Shown: positions 35,040 to 44,702, counted from the first letter of the stretch. The stretch is 64,000 bases of DNA from Pseudanabaena sp. lw0831 (GCF_016584665.1 NZ_BBJB01000048.1:1-64000), one strand, 5' to 3'. The notes: a model not told the origin generated them from the sequence alone. A program made the numbers and translations.

Positions 35040-35738
35040 ATTTTCCATTGCCATTTGGGCGCAATAACGCATTTCGTCAGCTCTGCGCCAAAGTTCTTGT
35101 CCAGTATGCAAATGGCGATCGTCAAAATTTAGAGTAAAGTAATTTAATTCTTCAATCCCATCACTGATCGCATTGAGACAGTGATAAAGATAGCTAGCAA
35201 TCCCTGCGGCAGAGGCTGGATTGGGAAACGCACGGAAGAAAATCTGCGCCTTGGCATAGGAACCACGACATTCATCAATATAGTCCTCAAAATCTTCCAT
35301 CAGTCCATCATCGTAGGGATCGGCAGAGAGATCGTCGATCTTCTCGTCTAGACTATCGAGAATTACTTCGAGCATTTCCGAGATCGGTTCGTAAACTTGT
35401 TTAAACCAGCGATCAAGTTTCTGATCTTCATTGAGATGGGTTTCTCGATTAGAAGGCGATCGCTTGAATCCCTTATGAGATGATGCTCCATTAGGAGTAT
35501 GTTTAATGCCAAGACTGCGATCGTAGTGGGCGCGAGATTGGGGATTACTAAGAACCTCGTAAGCGAGGTTGATGGAGGCAATATCATCGTGATTATCGAG
35601 ATGATGATTGCAGTCAGGATGAAATTCTTTTACTAGACCACGATAGGCAGTTTTGACCTCGGCATGAGCAGCGGTGTAGCTAATTCTCAGAGTCTTGTAG
35701 TGATTTGCTTGTTGGATGCGATCGCTTGTCCTAGCCAT
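35025..35738 (-). CDS. DnaJ-domain protein
   Basis: The 237-residue protein starts with a J domain (~12-77: HYKTLRISYTAAHAEVKTAY, RGLVKEFHPDCNHH, INLAYEVLSNPQSRAHYDRS) with the intact HPD motif, so it can stimulate DnaK ATPase. The rest is acidic and helical (DEKIDDLSADPYDDGLMEDF) and lacks the Gly/Phe and zinc-finger regions of full DnaJ, a cyanobacterial type III J-protein plan. It is convergent with, and overlaps, the phosphoesterase. Confidence 0.92.
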   Translation of the reverse strand: MARTSDRIQQANHYKTLRISYTAAHAEVKTAYRGLVKEFHPDCNHHLDNHDDIASINLAYEVLSNPQSRAHYDRSLGIKHTPNGASSHKGFKRSPSNRETHLNEDQKLDRWFKQVYEPISEMLEVILDSLDEKIDDLSADPYDDGLMEDFEDYIDECRGSYAKAQIFFRAFPNPASAAGIASYLYHCLNAISDGIEELNYFTLNFDDRHLHTGQELWRRADEMRYCAQMAMENLQTV

Positions 35739-36195
35739 GTCCTTGTGATTAATCTACGTTTGCGGTAATTTTTTATGTTTTTCATGCTGAATTTTTCGGG
35801 ATTTCGAGATTCTCGAAACATTATTTTTAAGCAGAGCAAAACTTTTCTATTAAGCATTTTGTAGGGATATTCAGTCAGCGTCAACCGCTTGACAAATAAA
35901 AAAATAGAGTCTGCAATTATTGCCGATTCTGTTTTTGAGATATTTTATAGCTATAGCTAGATAAGTCAGACCAAAAACAAAAACGAAAAGATGGTTACAG
36001 CGCGAAGCGCTGTAACCATCTTTTCGTTTTTATGTCTTAAGTAGATGTACATAATTTACAAACCCAAACCCTTAAAGTTGCGCCCCGCAGGGGCGCAACT
36101 TTAAGGGTTTGGGTAATTTATTTTGCACAAGTACATAACTAGAGTGACTAAAAATTGGTTTCATAATTAGAATTGTTGGATATTTAAGATAAATG
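35739..36195. repeat. Two adjacent palindromic elements in a gene-free stretch
   Basis: Hairpin one, 35979-36031, has 25-bp perfect arms with the apex AGCGCGAAGCGCT. Hairpin two, 36062-36114, has 25-bp perfect arms with the apex CGCCCCGCAGGGGCG. Hairpin two lies between the ends TAAGTAGATGTACATAATTT (36039) and GCACAAGTACATAAC (36125-36139, inverted), so it is a bracketed element. No gene is visible in this region. Confidence 0.75.
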
Positions 36196-36225
36196 TTGCT
36201 AAAGCGATCGTATGTCTGTTATGAT
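36196..36225 (+). promoter_or_regulatory. Predicted sigma-70-type promoter for tRNA-Thr
   Basis: TTGCTA at 36196-36201 and TATGAT at 36220-36225 are 18 bp apart. Transcription would begin about 10 bases before the mature tRNA 5' end. This is a consensus match only. Confidence 0.5.
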
Positions 36226-36242
36226 TCCATAGCATTAAATTT

Positions 36243-36315
36243 GCTGGTGTAGCTCAGTTGGTAGAGCAGCTGATTTGTAATCAGCAGGTCACGAGTTCGA
36301 GTCTGGTCACCAGCT
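36243..36315 (+). tRNA. tRNA-Thr (anticodon TGT)
   Basis: The 73-nt cloverleaf has a fully paired acceptor stem (GCTGGTG with CACCAGC), D stem GCTC/GAGC, anticodon stem GCTGA/TCAGC, and loop TTTGTAA with TGT at 36276-36278. The T stem ACGAG/CTGGT holds one G-G mismatch (36293 and 36305). CCA is not encoded, as in many cyanobacterial tRNAs. A perfect hairpin follows 12 bases later. Confidence 0.95.
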
Positions 36316-36327
36316 TAATCAACTTAA

Positions 36328-36378
36328 TAACAACAAAGTAAAAGACAGTGCTTAGCACTGTCTTTTACTTTGTTGTTA
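36328..36378 (+). terminator. Perfect 25-bp-arm hairpin after tRNA-Thr
   Basis: Arms start TAACAACAAAGTAAAAGAC and meet at AGTGCTTAGCACT. It follows the tRNA directly and should end its transcript. Confidence 0.75.
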
Positions 36379-36465
36379 GGCAAAGATACCGCGAGCTTTG
36401 TCAAAATAATATTTGCGATCATCTAGCCCGTTATAGCCGCCGTTCTCAGGTAAGGTCACTCGCAT
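36376..36465 (-). other. Possible tiny ORF or gene-end remnant
   Basis: A 29-codon frame (MRVTLPENGGYNGLDDRKYY then FDKARGIFA) reads to a stop inside the tRNA hairpin. It extends upstream for about eight more sense codons (ending SYECH) before a stop. The composition looks protein-like, so it may be the remnant 3' end of a gene. I do not recognise the protein. It is weak evidence. Confidence 0.25.
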
Positions 36466-36565
36466 ATGGCATTCATAGCTTAGAAATCTCTAGTTTCTGA
36501 GTATTGAGACCTATAATAAATGGCTATTTGTTAATTTACAGAAGTATTGATTCAGGAATTTTGTA

Positions 36566-37723
36566 GTGGTTACTCGGCAAAAAATCGGGGTGATTGGCGG
36601 CGGACAACTTGCGTGGATGATGGCGATCGCAGCCAAGCTTATTGGCCTTGAGTTAGCTGTGCAAGCCGCAAGTCCCGATGACACAGCCGTAAATATTGCC
36701 GATCGCGTAATTTATGGAGAAGTTGCTGATGCTAGCGCAACAGCCAAGCTTGCTGAAAATTGCCAAGTAATTACCTTTGAGAATGAATTTGTCGATCTCG
36801 TTGCGCTTCAAGAGCTAGTTGATCGGGCTGGCGATCGCGGCTTGTTGTTTTTGCCAAAACTAGAAACTTTGGCGATCTCCGTCGATAAGCTAAATCAACG
36901 CCAACATTTTCGCGATCATCAGATTCCCACACCCGAATTTTATAGTGTCGATACAGAATTAGAGCTTTTAGCATCTGCCGATCATCTCGGCTATCCCTTA
37001 GTTCTCAAAGCACGACGACATGGCTATGACGGCAAAGGAACTTGGGTTATTGCCAATGAAATAGAACTGCGATCGGCTTGGGAAAGTATGCATAAAGCTC
37101 CTGCGATCGCAGAAGCTTTCATTCCCTTTGAGCGCGAACTTGCCATCATTGTTGCGCGATCGGAATCAGGTGAGATCGTAATTTATCCCGTTGTCGAAAC
37201 CTTGCAAACTAATCAAGTTTGCCACCGCACGATCTCACCTGCTCGTGTCGATCCCAAAGTTAGCGAAAAAGTGGAAATCATTGCTAAGCAAATTGTGACC
37301 ACCCTTGATGCGATCGGTGTATTTGGGATCGAATTCTTTTTGACCACCAAGGGAGAAGTCAGCGTTAACGAAATTGCGCCACGCACGCACAATTCAGGAC
37401 ATTACACGATCGAAGGCTGTCAAACTTCGCAATTTGAGCAGTTACTTCGCGTCGTTAGTGGCAAGCCTTTAGGTAAAGTGTCGATGGTTGCACCTGTGGC
37501 GGTAATGGTCAATTTGCTAGGTTTTGAGAATGTCTCTGGTGTAGACGCTGATTATTTAGAAAAACGCGCTGAGATCGCCAGTTTTCCGAACACGTATATT
37601 CATTGGTATAACAAAAAGATATCCTCTGTTGGGCGAAAACTGGGGCATGTGACAATCTTGGCGGAAACCCACGATATTGCTATAGATATCAGCGATCGCA
37701 TCGAAAGTATTTGGTATAAGTGA
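36566..37723 (+). CDS. purK: N5-carboxyaminoimidazole ribonucleotide synthase
   Basis: The 385-residue protein, starting with GTG, is the ATP-grasp enzyme PurK: GVIGGGQLAWMMAIAAKLIG at the N-terminus, LKARRHGYDGKGTW in the ATP loop, IPFERELAIIVARS, VETLQTNQVCHRTISPARVD, and the metal-binding IEFFLTTKGEVSVNEIAPRT HNSGH segment. It converts AIR, bicarbonate and ATP to N5-CAIR in de novo purine synthesis. purE is not in the window. A short hairpin overlaps its stop codon. Confidence 0.95.
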   Translation: MVTRQKIGVIGGGQLAWMMAIAAKLIGLELAVQAASPDDTAVNIADRVIYGEVADASATAKLAENCQVITFENEFVDLVALQELVDRAGDRGLLFLPKLETLAISVDKLNQRQHFRDHQIPTPEFYSVDTELELLASADHLGYPLVLKARRHGYDGKGTWVIANEIELRSAWESMHKAPAIAEAFIPFERELAIIVARSESGEIVIYPVVETLQTNQVCHRTISPARVDPKVSEKVEIIAKQIVTTLDAIGVFGIEFFLTTKGEVSVNEIAPRTHNSGHYTIEGCQTSQFEQLLRVVSGKPLGKVSMVAPVAVMVNLLGFENVSGVDADYLEKRAEIASFPNTYIHWYNKKISSVGRKLGHVTILAETHDIAIDISDRIESIWYK

Positions 37724-37756
37724 GGTTGTGCCCCGCAGGGGCACAACCTCACTTAT
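37716..37756 (+). terminator. Perfect hairpin overlapping the purK stop codon
   Basis: Arms of 19 bp (ATAAGTGAGGTTGTGCCCC) meet at loop GCA. The purK TGA lies inside the left arm. Confidence 0.7.
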
Positions 37757-37794
37757 TTGGGTACTTGATTTGGTGAATCAAGCCAAAATGCTTA

Positions 37795-37940
37795 TATAGA
37801 AAGCGTTTCAAATAAGCGCTTTAGCTGATGAAAACCCTTTTCGCTTCGTGGGAAGTTATATATGCGTCTCAATTGTTTCATTGAACAAGAGTCAGCGGGA
37901 AATGGATTTACTGACGTTGCCATTTACCCGCTTTTTTTTG
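37795..37940 (+). ncRNA. Candidate structured small RNA downstream of purK
   Basis: This ~145-base region has no ORF. It holds nested pairings: GCTTATATA with TATATATGC, AAGCG with CGCTT, CTC-TTGTT with AACAA-GAG. It ends with a textbook intrinsic terminator, stem GCGGG/CCCGC plus AATGG/CCATT, followed by eight Ts at 37932-37939. It is unlike the other hairpins here, which lack T-tracts. A small transcript is likely. In several cyanobacteria the 6S RNA gene is near purK, as I recall; I could not confirm the 6S consensus here. Confidence 0.4.
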
Positions 37941-37950
37941 CGTAATTTCG

Positions 37951-37983
37951 TATAAAAGGTGGTGCTTTGCACCACCTTTTATA
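37951..37983 (-). terminator. Hairpin at the lipA 3' end
   Basis: Arms of 15 bp (TATAAAAGGTGGTGC) meet at loop TTT and include the lipA stop codon. Confidence 0.65.
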
Positions 37984-38839
37984 CAGTTTGGCTGGCATGA
38001 TAGGAACTTCGCACCAAAGCCCCCGATCTCACATGGGCAAAACCAATTTGCTTTGCGATCGCCCCTAGCTCGTCAAACTCTTCAGGAGTCCAATATTTCT
38101 GTACGGGCAAATGTTCAAGGGAAGGACGTAAATATTGCCCAATTGTCAGGGAACTGCAACCGATCTTATGCAAATCTTGCATGGTCTCTGTTAGCTCCTC
38201 TAAGGTCTCACCATGCCCCACCATCAGCCCTGACTTGGTAATAATGCGCGGATCGATCTCCTTCACCATTGCCAAAACCGACAGCGATCGCTCGTACTTT
38301 GCGCCACGCCGCACTTTACCCTGCAAACGTCGTACTGTCTCAATATTATGGTTATAGCAAATAGGCTCAGCCAAAGCTACCGTCTCAATGCAAAGGCGAT
38401 CGCCCCGAAAGTCAGGAGTTAGTACTTCGATTTTGACATTTGGGCGCGATCTCCTAATCTCCTGCATCGTATCTACAAAACAGCTAGCCCCCTGATCTGC
38501 TAAATCATCCCTTGCTACCGAAGTCAGCACCACATAATCTAAGCCCAATAAATTTACTGCCTCGGCAACTTTTTTCGCCTCATCAGGATCGAGTGGCAAC
38601 GGCTGATGTCCCTTATCAACTTGGCAAAACCCACAAGCCCGAGTGCAAATTGGCCCCATCAACAAAAAAGTTGCCGTCTTTTGGGCATAGCATTCCGCTC
38701 GATTCGGACAGCGCCCCTCTTCACAAATAGTATGAATCCCTCGCTGCTTAATAATTTGCTGAACTTCAGAAATTTCACTAGCTTTGCCGATTTGTGGTCG
38801 CAACCAACTGGGTAAACGTAACTCTTCTTTGGCGGGCAT
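37979..38839 (-). CDS. lipA: Lipoyl synthase
   Basis: The 286-residue radical-SAM protein has the two iron-sulfur cluster sets of Lip[21 protein letters not shown] (auxiliary cluster cysteines) and [13 protein letters not shown] (CxxxCxxC, radical SAM). Other family segments are [40 protein letters not shown] and [20 protein letters not shown], ending with RSSYHA. It inserts sulfur at C6 and C8 of octanoyl groups on 2-oxoacid dehydrogenase subunits and related carriers. Cyanobacteria often have two copies, so the paralogue number is not fixed. Start ATG at 38839. Confidence 0.95.
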   Translation of the reverse strand: MPAKEELRLPSWLRPQIGKASEISEVQQIIKQRGIHTICEEGRCPNRAECYAQKTATFLLMGPICTRACGFCQVDKGHQPLPLDPDEAKKVAEAVNLLGLDYVVLTSVARDDLADQGASCFVDTMQEIRRSRPNVKIEVLTPDFRGDRLCIETVALAEPICYNHNIETVRRLQGKVRRGAKYERSLSVLAMVKEIDPRIITKSGLMVGHGETLEELTETMQDLHKIGCSSLTIGQYLRPSLEHLPVQKYWTPEEFDELGAIAKQIGFAHVRSGALVRSSYHASQTV

Positions 38840-39147
38840 ATCGTTATATAAAAAATAGGAGAGGCACTTCGTGCCTCTCCTATTAAAACCTATTTAAAAC
38901 TTATAAATTTAGAGGCAACGCTTTGTCCCACCTGTAATTTATCGGTTTGTCAGAAAAAGTCTCATAAAACCTGATTAAAACCCTTTACAGATGTAACCCT
39001 ATTGACTAGCATATTGCACTGACACATTTTAATCGCCATCATGATGCATGGAACACAAGTAAAAAACAAGAGAGAATAGGGCGCGTCGCGCCCTATTCTC
39101 TCTTGTTTTTTACTTAACAAGCAACAGTAAAGAATTTTGGAGGGGTA
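38840..39147. other. Gap with two palindromes
   Basis: Contains the 31-bp hairpin 38854-38884 (arms AATAGGAGAGGCAC, apex CTTCG-like loop), upstream of lipA on its 5' side, and a perfect 28-bp-arm hairpin 39057-39115 (apex GGCGCGTCGCGCC). No ORF of note is seen between them. Confidence 0.6.
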
Positions 39148-40467
39148 GTGTTTGATCTATTAACCAATATTCTGATTTGGATTATTGCAATCCCAATTTT
39201 TGTAATTCTGTTTAGGGCTATTCCCAAGGACTGGTTTCGTCTTTTTGGATTAGTAATATTTACAGCGTTAATTGCGATCATTTTTGCTAACTTCAGATTT
39301 GTGGAAGAGCCGATCCCCAAAACTGTTGTTGAATTTCTCACGTTTCCATTTACGCTAGTTGGGTTTTTGCTGCTATTGCTATTTTTTAACTACTGGCTGA
39401 GACTCAAAAATCTCAACATTAAAAGTGGGGAAAAGGTCGACAATAAAGGTGCTTCAGAGAAAGTTGCCACAGTTAGAAAGGAAATATTAATAGTTTTACT
39501 GATCTTTGCGATCGCCACTAACAACGCCACCTCAGAACTATTTACCTGTTACTTAGAACAGCAAGGATCAAATGCGATCGAGCAATCTTATCGCCGCCCA
39601 GTCCGCGATTTGACCGAAAAAGAATTATTAGATTTTAAGCGCGGAGTTTACGATCTCATTGTCGTCCTTGCCGAAAATCCTCCCTATGAGCCACGCCTCC
39701 AAGAAGCAATCAGATTATGGAACGAGGCTGAAATCTCAAAAAAACCATACATCATCTTAAGTGGGGGTAGACGAACATCTTACCCCTCGACAAAAGGATA
39801 TGCCTGTCTTACCGCACCAGAATCTCCGCCAACGCGCACCAAAGAAAATGTTAGAGATGCGATCGCCAGTCGAGCTGGAATACCCGATGGAGGATTGCGA
39901 TATGACCCGCGCTATGAGGGCTACTTTACCAATCGAGCCGTTCCCAGCGACGGTATTCCTCTAGTTGACCTAACTGAAGCCGATCAAATGTGTGGTGCTT
40001 TGACTAGTTTCCCAAATATCTCTTCAATTCGTTCTTTTGTAATTATTGAGCCATCTGGCATGACGGTAAGAAGTAGTGGCGATGAAATTAGCAAGCTGAT
40101 CAAATCCCTAGAAAAAAACAAGCTAATTGCTGAAGATCCCCGCAACAGTAGAAGGATCTTGCTGATCACTTCTCCCATCGAGGCAACTCGTGCTTTTTTG
40201 TCTTTTAGAAACCAAGATCTTAATGCTTCGCTGACAACTGCTAGCTATCCCTCTGATAGCCACAGTAACCTTGGTGAGCAATGTCCTTGGCCAATTGGTA
40301 AGCAGTTCAGACTCAAGCCACAATATTTTCTTTTTAACGCTGAAGCTTTTGTAAAATCTGAACGAGTATGGACAGAGATTAAAGAATTAGTATTTTACAC
40401 CCTTAGATTTTGGTTGCGTCCCCCGTTAACAGATGACCGTCCTTACTATCCAAAGCAGCAAGTCTAA
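39148..40467 (+). CDS. Membrane protein with DUF218/YdcF-like domain
   Basis: This 439-residue protein starts with GTG, preceded by a strong GGAGG ribosome-binding site. It has two or three N-terminal membrane helices (~5-75) and another near 110-130. The remainder resembles the DUF218 (YdcF/SanA/ElyC) fold: LIVVLAENPPYEPRLQEAIR, YIILSGGRRTSYPS, TKENVRDAIASRAGIPDGGL and ILLITSPIEATRAFLSFRNQ. Some conserved residues of the family differ, so the match is partial. DUF218 proteins act in cell envelope processes. Function here is not clear. Confidence 0.75.
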   Translation: MFDLLTNILIWIIAIPIFVILFRAIPKDWFRLFGLVIFTALIAIIFANFRFVEEPIPKTVVEFLTFPFTLVGFLLLLLFFNYWLRLKNLNIKSGEKVDNKGASEKVATVRKEILIVLLIFAIATNNATSELFTCYLEQQGSNAIEQSYRRPVRDLTEKELLDFKRGVYDLIVVLAENPPYEPRLQEAIRLWNEAEISKKPYIILSGGRRTSYPSTKGYACLTAPESPPTRTKENVRDAIASRAGIPDGGLRYDPRYEGYFTNRAVPSDGIPLVDLTEADQMCGALTSFPNISSIRSFVIIEPSGMTVRSSGDEISKLIKSLEKNKLIAEDPRNSRRILLITSPIEATRAFLSFRNQDLNASLTTASYPSDSHSNLGEQCPWPIGKQFRLKPQYFLFNAEAFVKSERVWTEIKELVFYTLRFWLRPPLTDDRPYYPKQQV

Positions 40468-40471
40468 ATAA

Positions 40472-40557
40472 AACCCAAAAAAGAGCTGCGGCGCTTTGCG
40501 CCGCAACTCTCTTTTGGGTTAAATAAAAAAGCCTCGCTTAGCGAGGCTTTTTTATTT
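40472..40557. terminator. Two tandem hairpins between convergent genes
   Basis: First, 40472-40520 (arms AACCCAAAA..., apex GGCGCTTTGCGCC). Second, 40521-40557, has perfect arms AAATAAAAAAGCCTCGC with loop TTA. The second has T-rich and A-rich ends on both strands and is a good bidirectional intrinsic terminator. Confidence 0.8.
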
Positions 40558-40558
40558 G

Positions 40559-41077
40559 TTACTTAGCTGCGCCCTGAGCTTCTAGAAGCTGTTTTAAGCG
40601 CTCAAGATCAGATGCCCAACGCGGGTCAGGTTGGTGAGCTTCAGAGGAGCCACTGGAACTAGATACACTTCCAGTAGTTTTCTTATTGTTATTGCTACGC
40701 TTTTTGCGTTTTGCTGCGGCTTTAACTGGCGCTGCAACGTTACTGGTTACAGGAGATTCACTCTCTGACTGGGGAGCGTCATCAGTAGAACCATCTTCCA
40801 AATCAGAACCATCTTCGGCTTTACCTTTTGTACGAGGCAAAGCTTTTTCTAGCTTTAATACAGCACCATTAAAATCATAACCATTGAATTTTTCAATGAC
40901 TACGTCAGCAACTTCATCAGAGCCGACGGTCACAAAACCAAAACCACGGCATTTGCCTGTTTTGCGATCAGTTATAACTTTCAATGATACTGAATCACCT
41001 GATTCATTGAAAATTTTTTCTAGAGCTTGGCGATCTAATTCTGCTGGCAAATTGCCAACATAAAGGCGAATGGACAT
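40559..41077 (-). CDS. RNA-binding RRM protein (cyanobacterial Rbp type)
   Basis: The 172-residue protein has an N-terminal RRM (~1-80) with RNP2 (RLYVGNL) and RNP1 (CRGFGFVTV), and a variable tail: acidic (EDGSDLEDGSTDDAPQSESE), then Lys/Arg/Asn-rich, then a Ser run, closing with DPRWASDLERLKQLLEAQGA, an amphipathic helix. Cyanobacterial Rbp proteins with RRMs bind mRNA and some are cold-induced. The tail is longer than in the shortest Rbp proteins. The 5' leader is long. Confidence 0.92.
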   Translation of the reverse strand: MSIRLYVGNLPAELDRQALEKIFNESGDSVSLKVITDRKTGKCRGFGFVTVGSDEVADVVIEKFNGYDFNGAVLKLEKALPRTKGKAEDGSDLEDGSTDDAPQSESESPVTSNVAAPVKAAAKRKKRSNNNKKTTGSVSSSSGSSEAHQPDPRWASDLERLKQLLEAQGAAK

Positions 41078-41569
41078 GATAATAGAAAACCTCTACGCTA
41101 TAAAATCTTCAGCAGGTGACTAGAGCAGCCGCTACAAAAAACTTGTTTAAAAAACTTGTTTGCTACTTGTTAGCTTAAATTGGAGCTATTGATTACGTGC
41201 TACCTGCGATTAATCAACTTGATACGACACTCTTGTGACATGTAACAACATAACATACAAAACGCTTGTCTTAAAAATAAAATGTAATGAAAGTATCAAA
41301 ATCCGATCGATGTCAAAAAAACAAATGTATAGCGATCGATTAGCTTGGTCATCAACAAAACCAATTTTGGTTTTGTAATTTAGAACTTAGGGCACAATTA
41401 GAAACAAGAGAGAGCTGCGGCGCTTAGCGCCGCAGCTCTCTCTTGTTTCTTTTGAAGATTAGACAGCTATGATTTAAATATTAAGTTTTGATGTTTTTTA
41501 TGGTTAATTACTTGACGAATAAAGTTTAACTGTGTAGTATCCATCTCCATAAATTTACATGGGATTTAC
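41078..41569. other. Long RRM-gene leader and a palindrome
   Basis: The sequence upstream of the RRM gene is AT-rich and without ORFs, fitting a long 5' leader of the kind seen in cold-regulated Rbp genes (inferred). The hairpin 41400-41450 has perfect 24-bp arms (AGAAACAAGAGAGAGCTGCG start) and the apex GCGCTTAGCGC. Confidence 0.5.
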
Positions 41570-41728
41570 ATGGAATTTTTTGGGATTTTTATTCTTGGTT
41601 ACTGTTTATGGATTGGTCAGGCACTTAATGATGCCCAAAAGAAGCAAGAACAGGATGTGGAAAAGCGGATCAAAGAAAAGCTGAAAAACGATCAATACAT
41701 AAATGTGCGAATTATTGAGAAACTCTAG
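41570..41728 (+). CDS. Small 52-residue membrane protein
   Basis: This ATG frame encodes MEFFGIFILGYCLWIGQALN followed by a charged helix (DAQKKQEQDVEKRIKEKLKN) and VRIIEKL. A hydrophobic N-terminus and Lys/Glu-rich amphipathic tail form a plausible single-pass membrane peptide. Codon use and composition look coding. It is too short to assign and has no clear Shine-Dalgarno. Confidence 0.45.
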   Translation: MEFFGIFILGYCLWIGQALNDAQKKQEQDVEKRIKEKLKNDQYINVRIIEKL

Positions 41729-41785
41729 GCTTATAGATTTTGCCCCACCCGTAGGATGCGTTAGGCTATAGCTATAACACATCCT

Positions 41786-41828
41786 AATAATTAGTGGTGA
41801 GCCGCAAAGCGGCTCACCACTAATTATT
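41786..41828 (+). terminator. Perfect 20-bp-arm hairpin, loop AAA
   Basis: Arms AATAATTAGTGGTGAGCCGC meet at AAA. It follows the small membrane ORF and precedes the rhomboid gene. Confidence 0.7.
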
Positions 41829-41902
41829 TACTAAAGACGTTAGGTAAGATTATTTATAGTCTAGTCTGTTAGAGATGCAATCACTTTCGTGGGGTAAAAA
41901 TC

Positions 41903-42523
41903 GTGAAGCAAAATCTGCAAGCCATTAGTGGAGAGCTAAAAACTCAAGTTAAAATCTTGGCGGGTTTGGTAGCAACTTTTTGGATTATCGTCATCTTAAA
42001 TGAAGTACTTCTTGAGAATATCTTAGTAATTTCCACTGGTTGCGGCTTGCGTCGGGGGCTTAACGCTCTAGGCATTGTGCCACATAGCTTTATTGGTTTG
42101 CGAGGCATTTTGTTTGCTCCATTTCTGCATGGAGGCTTCTATCACGTTTTGGCAAATACCGTCCCGTTTGTTGTTTTGGGATGGTTTGTGATGTTGCGAA
42201 ACATGAAAGATTTTTATTTTGTGTCGGTAATGTCCGCACTGGTGGGTGGTTTAGGAACTTGGTTAGTTGGGAGACCTTGTTCTGTCCATGTTGGCGCGAG
42301 TGGCGTGATTTTTGGCTATTTTGGCTATTTACTATTTCGTGGATATTTTGAAAAAAGCTTCGTGGCGATCGCTATTTCAATTGCGATCGCGATTGGTTAT
42401 GGAGGAATGATTTGGGGTGTATTACCTACCAGATCTTATATTTCATGGGAGGGGCATTTATTTGGTTTTATTGGGGGCGTTATTGCGGCAAAACTATTGT
42501 CGCCAAGCAAAACTGCCCAATAA
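41903..42523 (+). CDS. Rhomboid-family intramembrane serine protease
   Basis: The 206-residue protein, starting with GTG, has six hydrophobic helices. The catalytic Ser133 lies in GASGVIFGY, the His185 in EGHLFGFIGG, and the conserved HGGFYHVLAN motif near residues 76-85 precedes them. These match active rhomboids, which cut single-pass membrane proteins. The N-terminus lacks a large extra domain. Substrate is unknown. Confidence 0.93.
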   Translation: MKQNLQAISGELKTQVKILAGLVATFWIIVILNEVLLENILVISTGCGLRRGLNALGIVPHSFIGLRGILFAPFLHGGFYHVLANTVPFVVLGWFVMLRNMKDFYFVSVMSALVGGLGTWLVGRPCSVHVGASGVIFGYFGYLLFRGYFEKSFVAIAISIAIAIGYGGMIWGVLPTRSYISWEGHLFGFIGGVIAAKLLSPSKTAQ

Positions 42524-42559
42524 AAAAGAGTCGGCGTTTTACGCCGACTCTTTTTTATT
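42519..42559. terminator. Bidirectional terminator between rhomboid and response regulator genes
   Basis: Arms AATAAAAAAGAGTCGGCG pair with their complement and give T-runs on both sides. It lies between two convergent genes. Confidence 0.85.
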
Positions 42560-42563
42560 CAAA

Positions 42564-42941
42564 CTAAGCAACGCTTCTGATTGCTTCTAGCAAACTACGA
42601 GTACATGCTCCTTTGTCACAAAAAGCGTCAATGTTTGCGCCATTGGATAAAGCTCGATCTTTTCCACCATCGGCGGCTGAGTAAGCAACAATCTTAATAT
42701 GAGGGTATTCAGTTTTGATGGCGTTGGATGCTGTCCATCCATCCATCACTGGCATATGCAAATCCATGACTACAACATCTGGTTCTCGTTTATGCACTTT
42801 GGCGATCGCTTCTTTGCCATTAGTTGCAACTTCTACATCGCCAATGCAGGATTGCATTGAAAGTGCGAGCTGTAAAGTGCATCGGGTTAGTTCGTGGTCA
42901 TCCACCACCAAAACGCGCAAGGTTTTTGTAGAAGCTGTCAT
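42564..42941 (-). CDS. Single-domain response regulator
   Basis: The 125-residue protein is a lone receiver domain with acidic pocket residues D14-D15 (VVDDHE), phosphoacceptor D60 (VVVMDLHMPVMDGW), the Ser/Thr switch region (IVAYSAAD) and a conserved Lys near the end (CDKGA). There is no output domain, so it acts by protein contact or in a phosphorelay. No kinase is close by. It is oriented opposite to the rhomboid gene. Confidence 0.93.
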   Translation of the reverse strand: MTASTKTLRVLVVDDHELTRCTLQLALSMQSCIGDVEVATNGKEAIAKVHKREPDVVVMDLHMPVMDGWTASNAIKTEYPHIKIVAYSAADGGKDRALSNGANIDAFCDKGACTRSLLEAIRSVA

Positions 42942-43119
42942 GGTAGGTTCGGTAAGAAGGGCTTGACAATAACTCTGTTATGTAATTTAAGATACTTCTT
43001 TTTTTTATTTAAATCTTCTATCGCAGGGACTAAACATCAAAGCCCAAAAGCATAGGAGGTGAGAATCTTAGCCAATTCTTTTGTTTTTTTAGCAATTGGA
43101 ATCCTATTTATGTGTTAGC

Positions 43120-43159
43120 GGGTAAAAAAAAGTATGCCATCGGCATACTTTTTTTACCC
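43120..43159 (-). terminator. Terminator downstream of sqdB
   Basis: Arms GGGTAAAAAAAAGTATGCC pair around a 4-base centre; A- and T-runs sit within the stem. It ends the minus-strand sqdB transcript. Confidence 0.75.
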
Positions 43160-43180
43160 ACTATACCCACTAACAGATGC

Positions 43181-44344
<1,164 letters not shown>

Positions 44345-44431
44345 TTACAAAAAATTTGAGTTACAGTTTCCAAATTAACCCTATCAGGATTTATCTCGTT
44401 TGTGATGTACAAGACTGAAATTTTTTAAGTT

Positions 44432-44534
44432 GTAAGTACTTTTCCAAAATAAATTACCCAAATTTGTAAGGTTGCGTCACTGCGGGGCGCAACCTTACAA
44501 ATTTGGGTTTGTAATTAATTATGCTCATCTACCT
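44432..44534. repeat. Bracketed palindromic element
   Basis: Left end TAAGTACTTTTCCAAAATAA and right end (reverse complement) TAAGGTAGATGAGCATAATT flank a hairpin 44456-44509 (arms ACCCAAATTTGTAAGGTTGC). The right end matches the end at 36039, and the layout matches 23916-24022. Confidence 0.75.
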
Positions 44535-44571
44535 TATGTGTCGAGAAATACATGGAATGTTTGGTTTGTAT

Positions 44572-44702
44572 CAGCAATTTTCATTATGGAACCGATTTTG
44601 GTATTTCCAGCGCCAAAGGTGCTGGAAATACCAAAATCGGTTTTTTGAAAGCTCGCCGTAGGCAGACTTTCAAAAAACCGATTTTTATAATGAGAATTGC
44701 TG
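44572..44702. mobile_element. 131-bp MITE with CAGCAATT... ends and 9-bp target duplication
   Basis: The ends CAGCAATTTTCATTAT and (inverted) CAGCAATTCTCATTAT bracket an interior of two hairpins. Flanks are GGTTTGTAT (44563-44571) and GGTTTATAT (44703-44711), an 8-of-9 target-site duplication. No ORF is inside. A second copy with the same ends is at 62742. A short hairpin follows at 44706-44747. Confidence 0.85.

Noticed and set aside
36039-36139. Phage attachment site at tRNA-Thr
   Set aside because: No duplicated tRNA 3' end or integrase gene is seen; the repeats here are palindromic elements.
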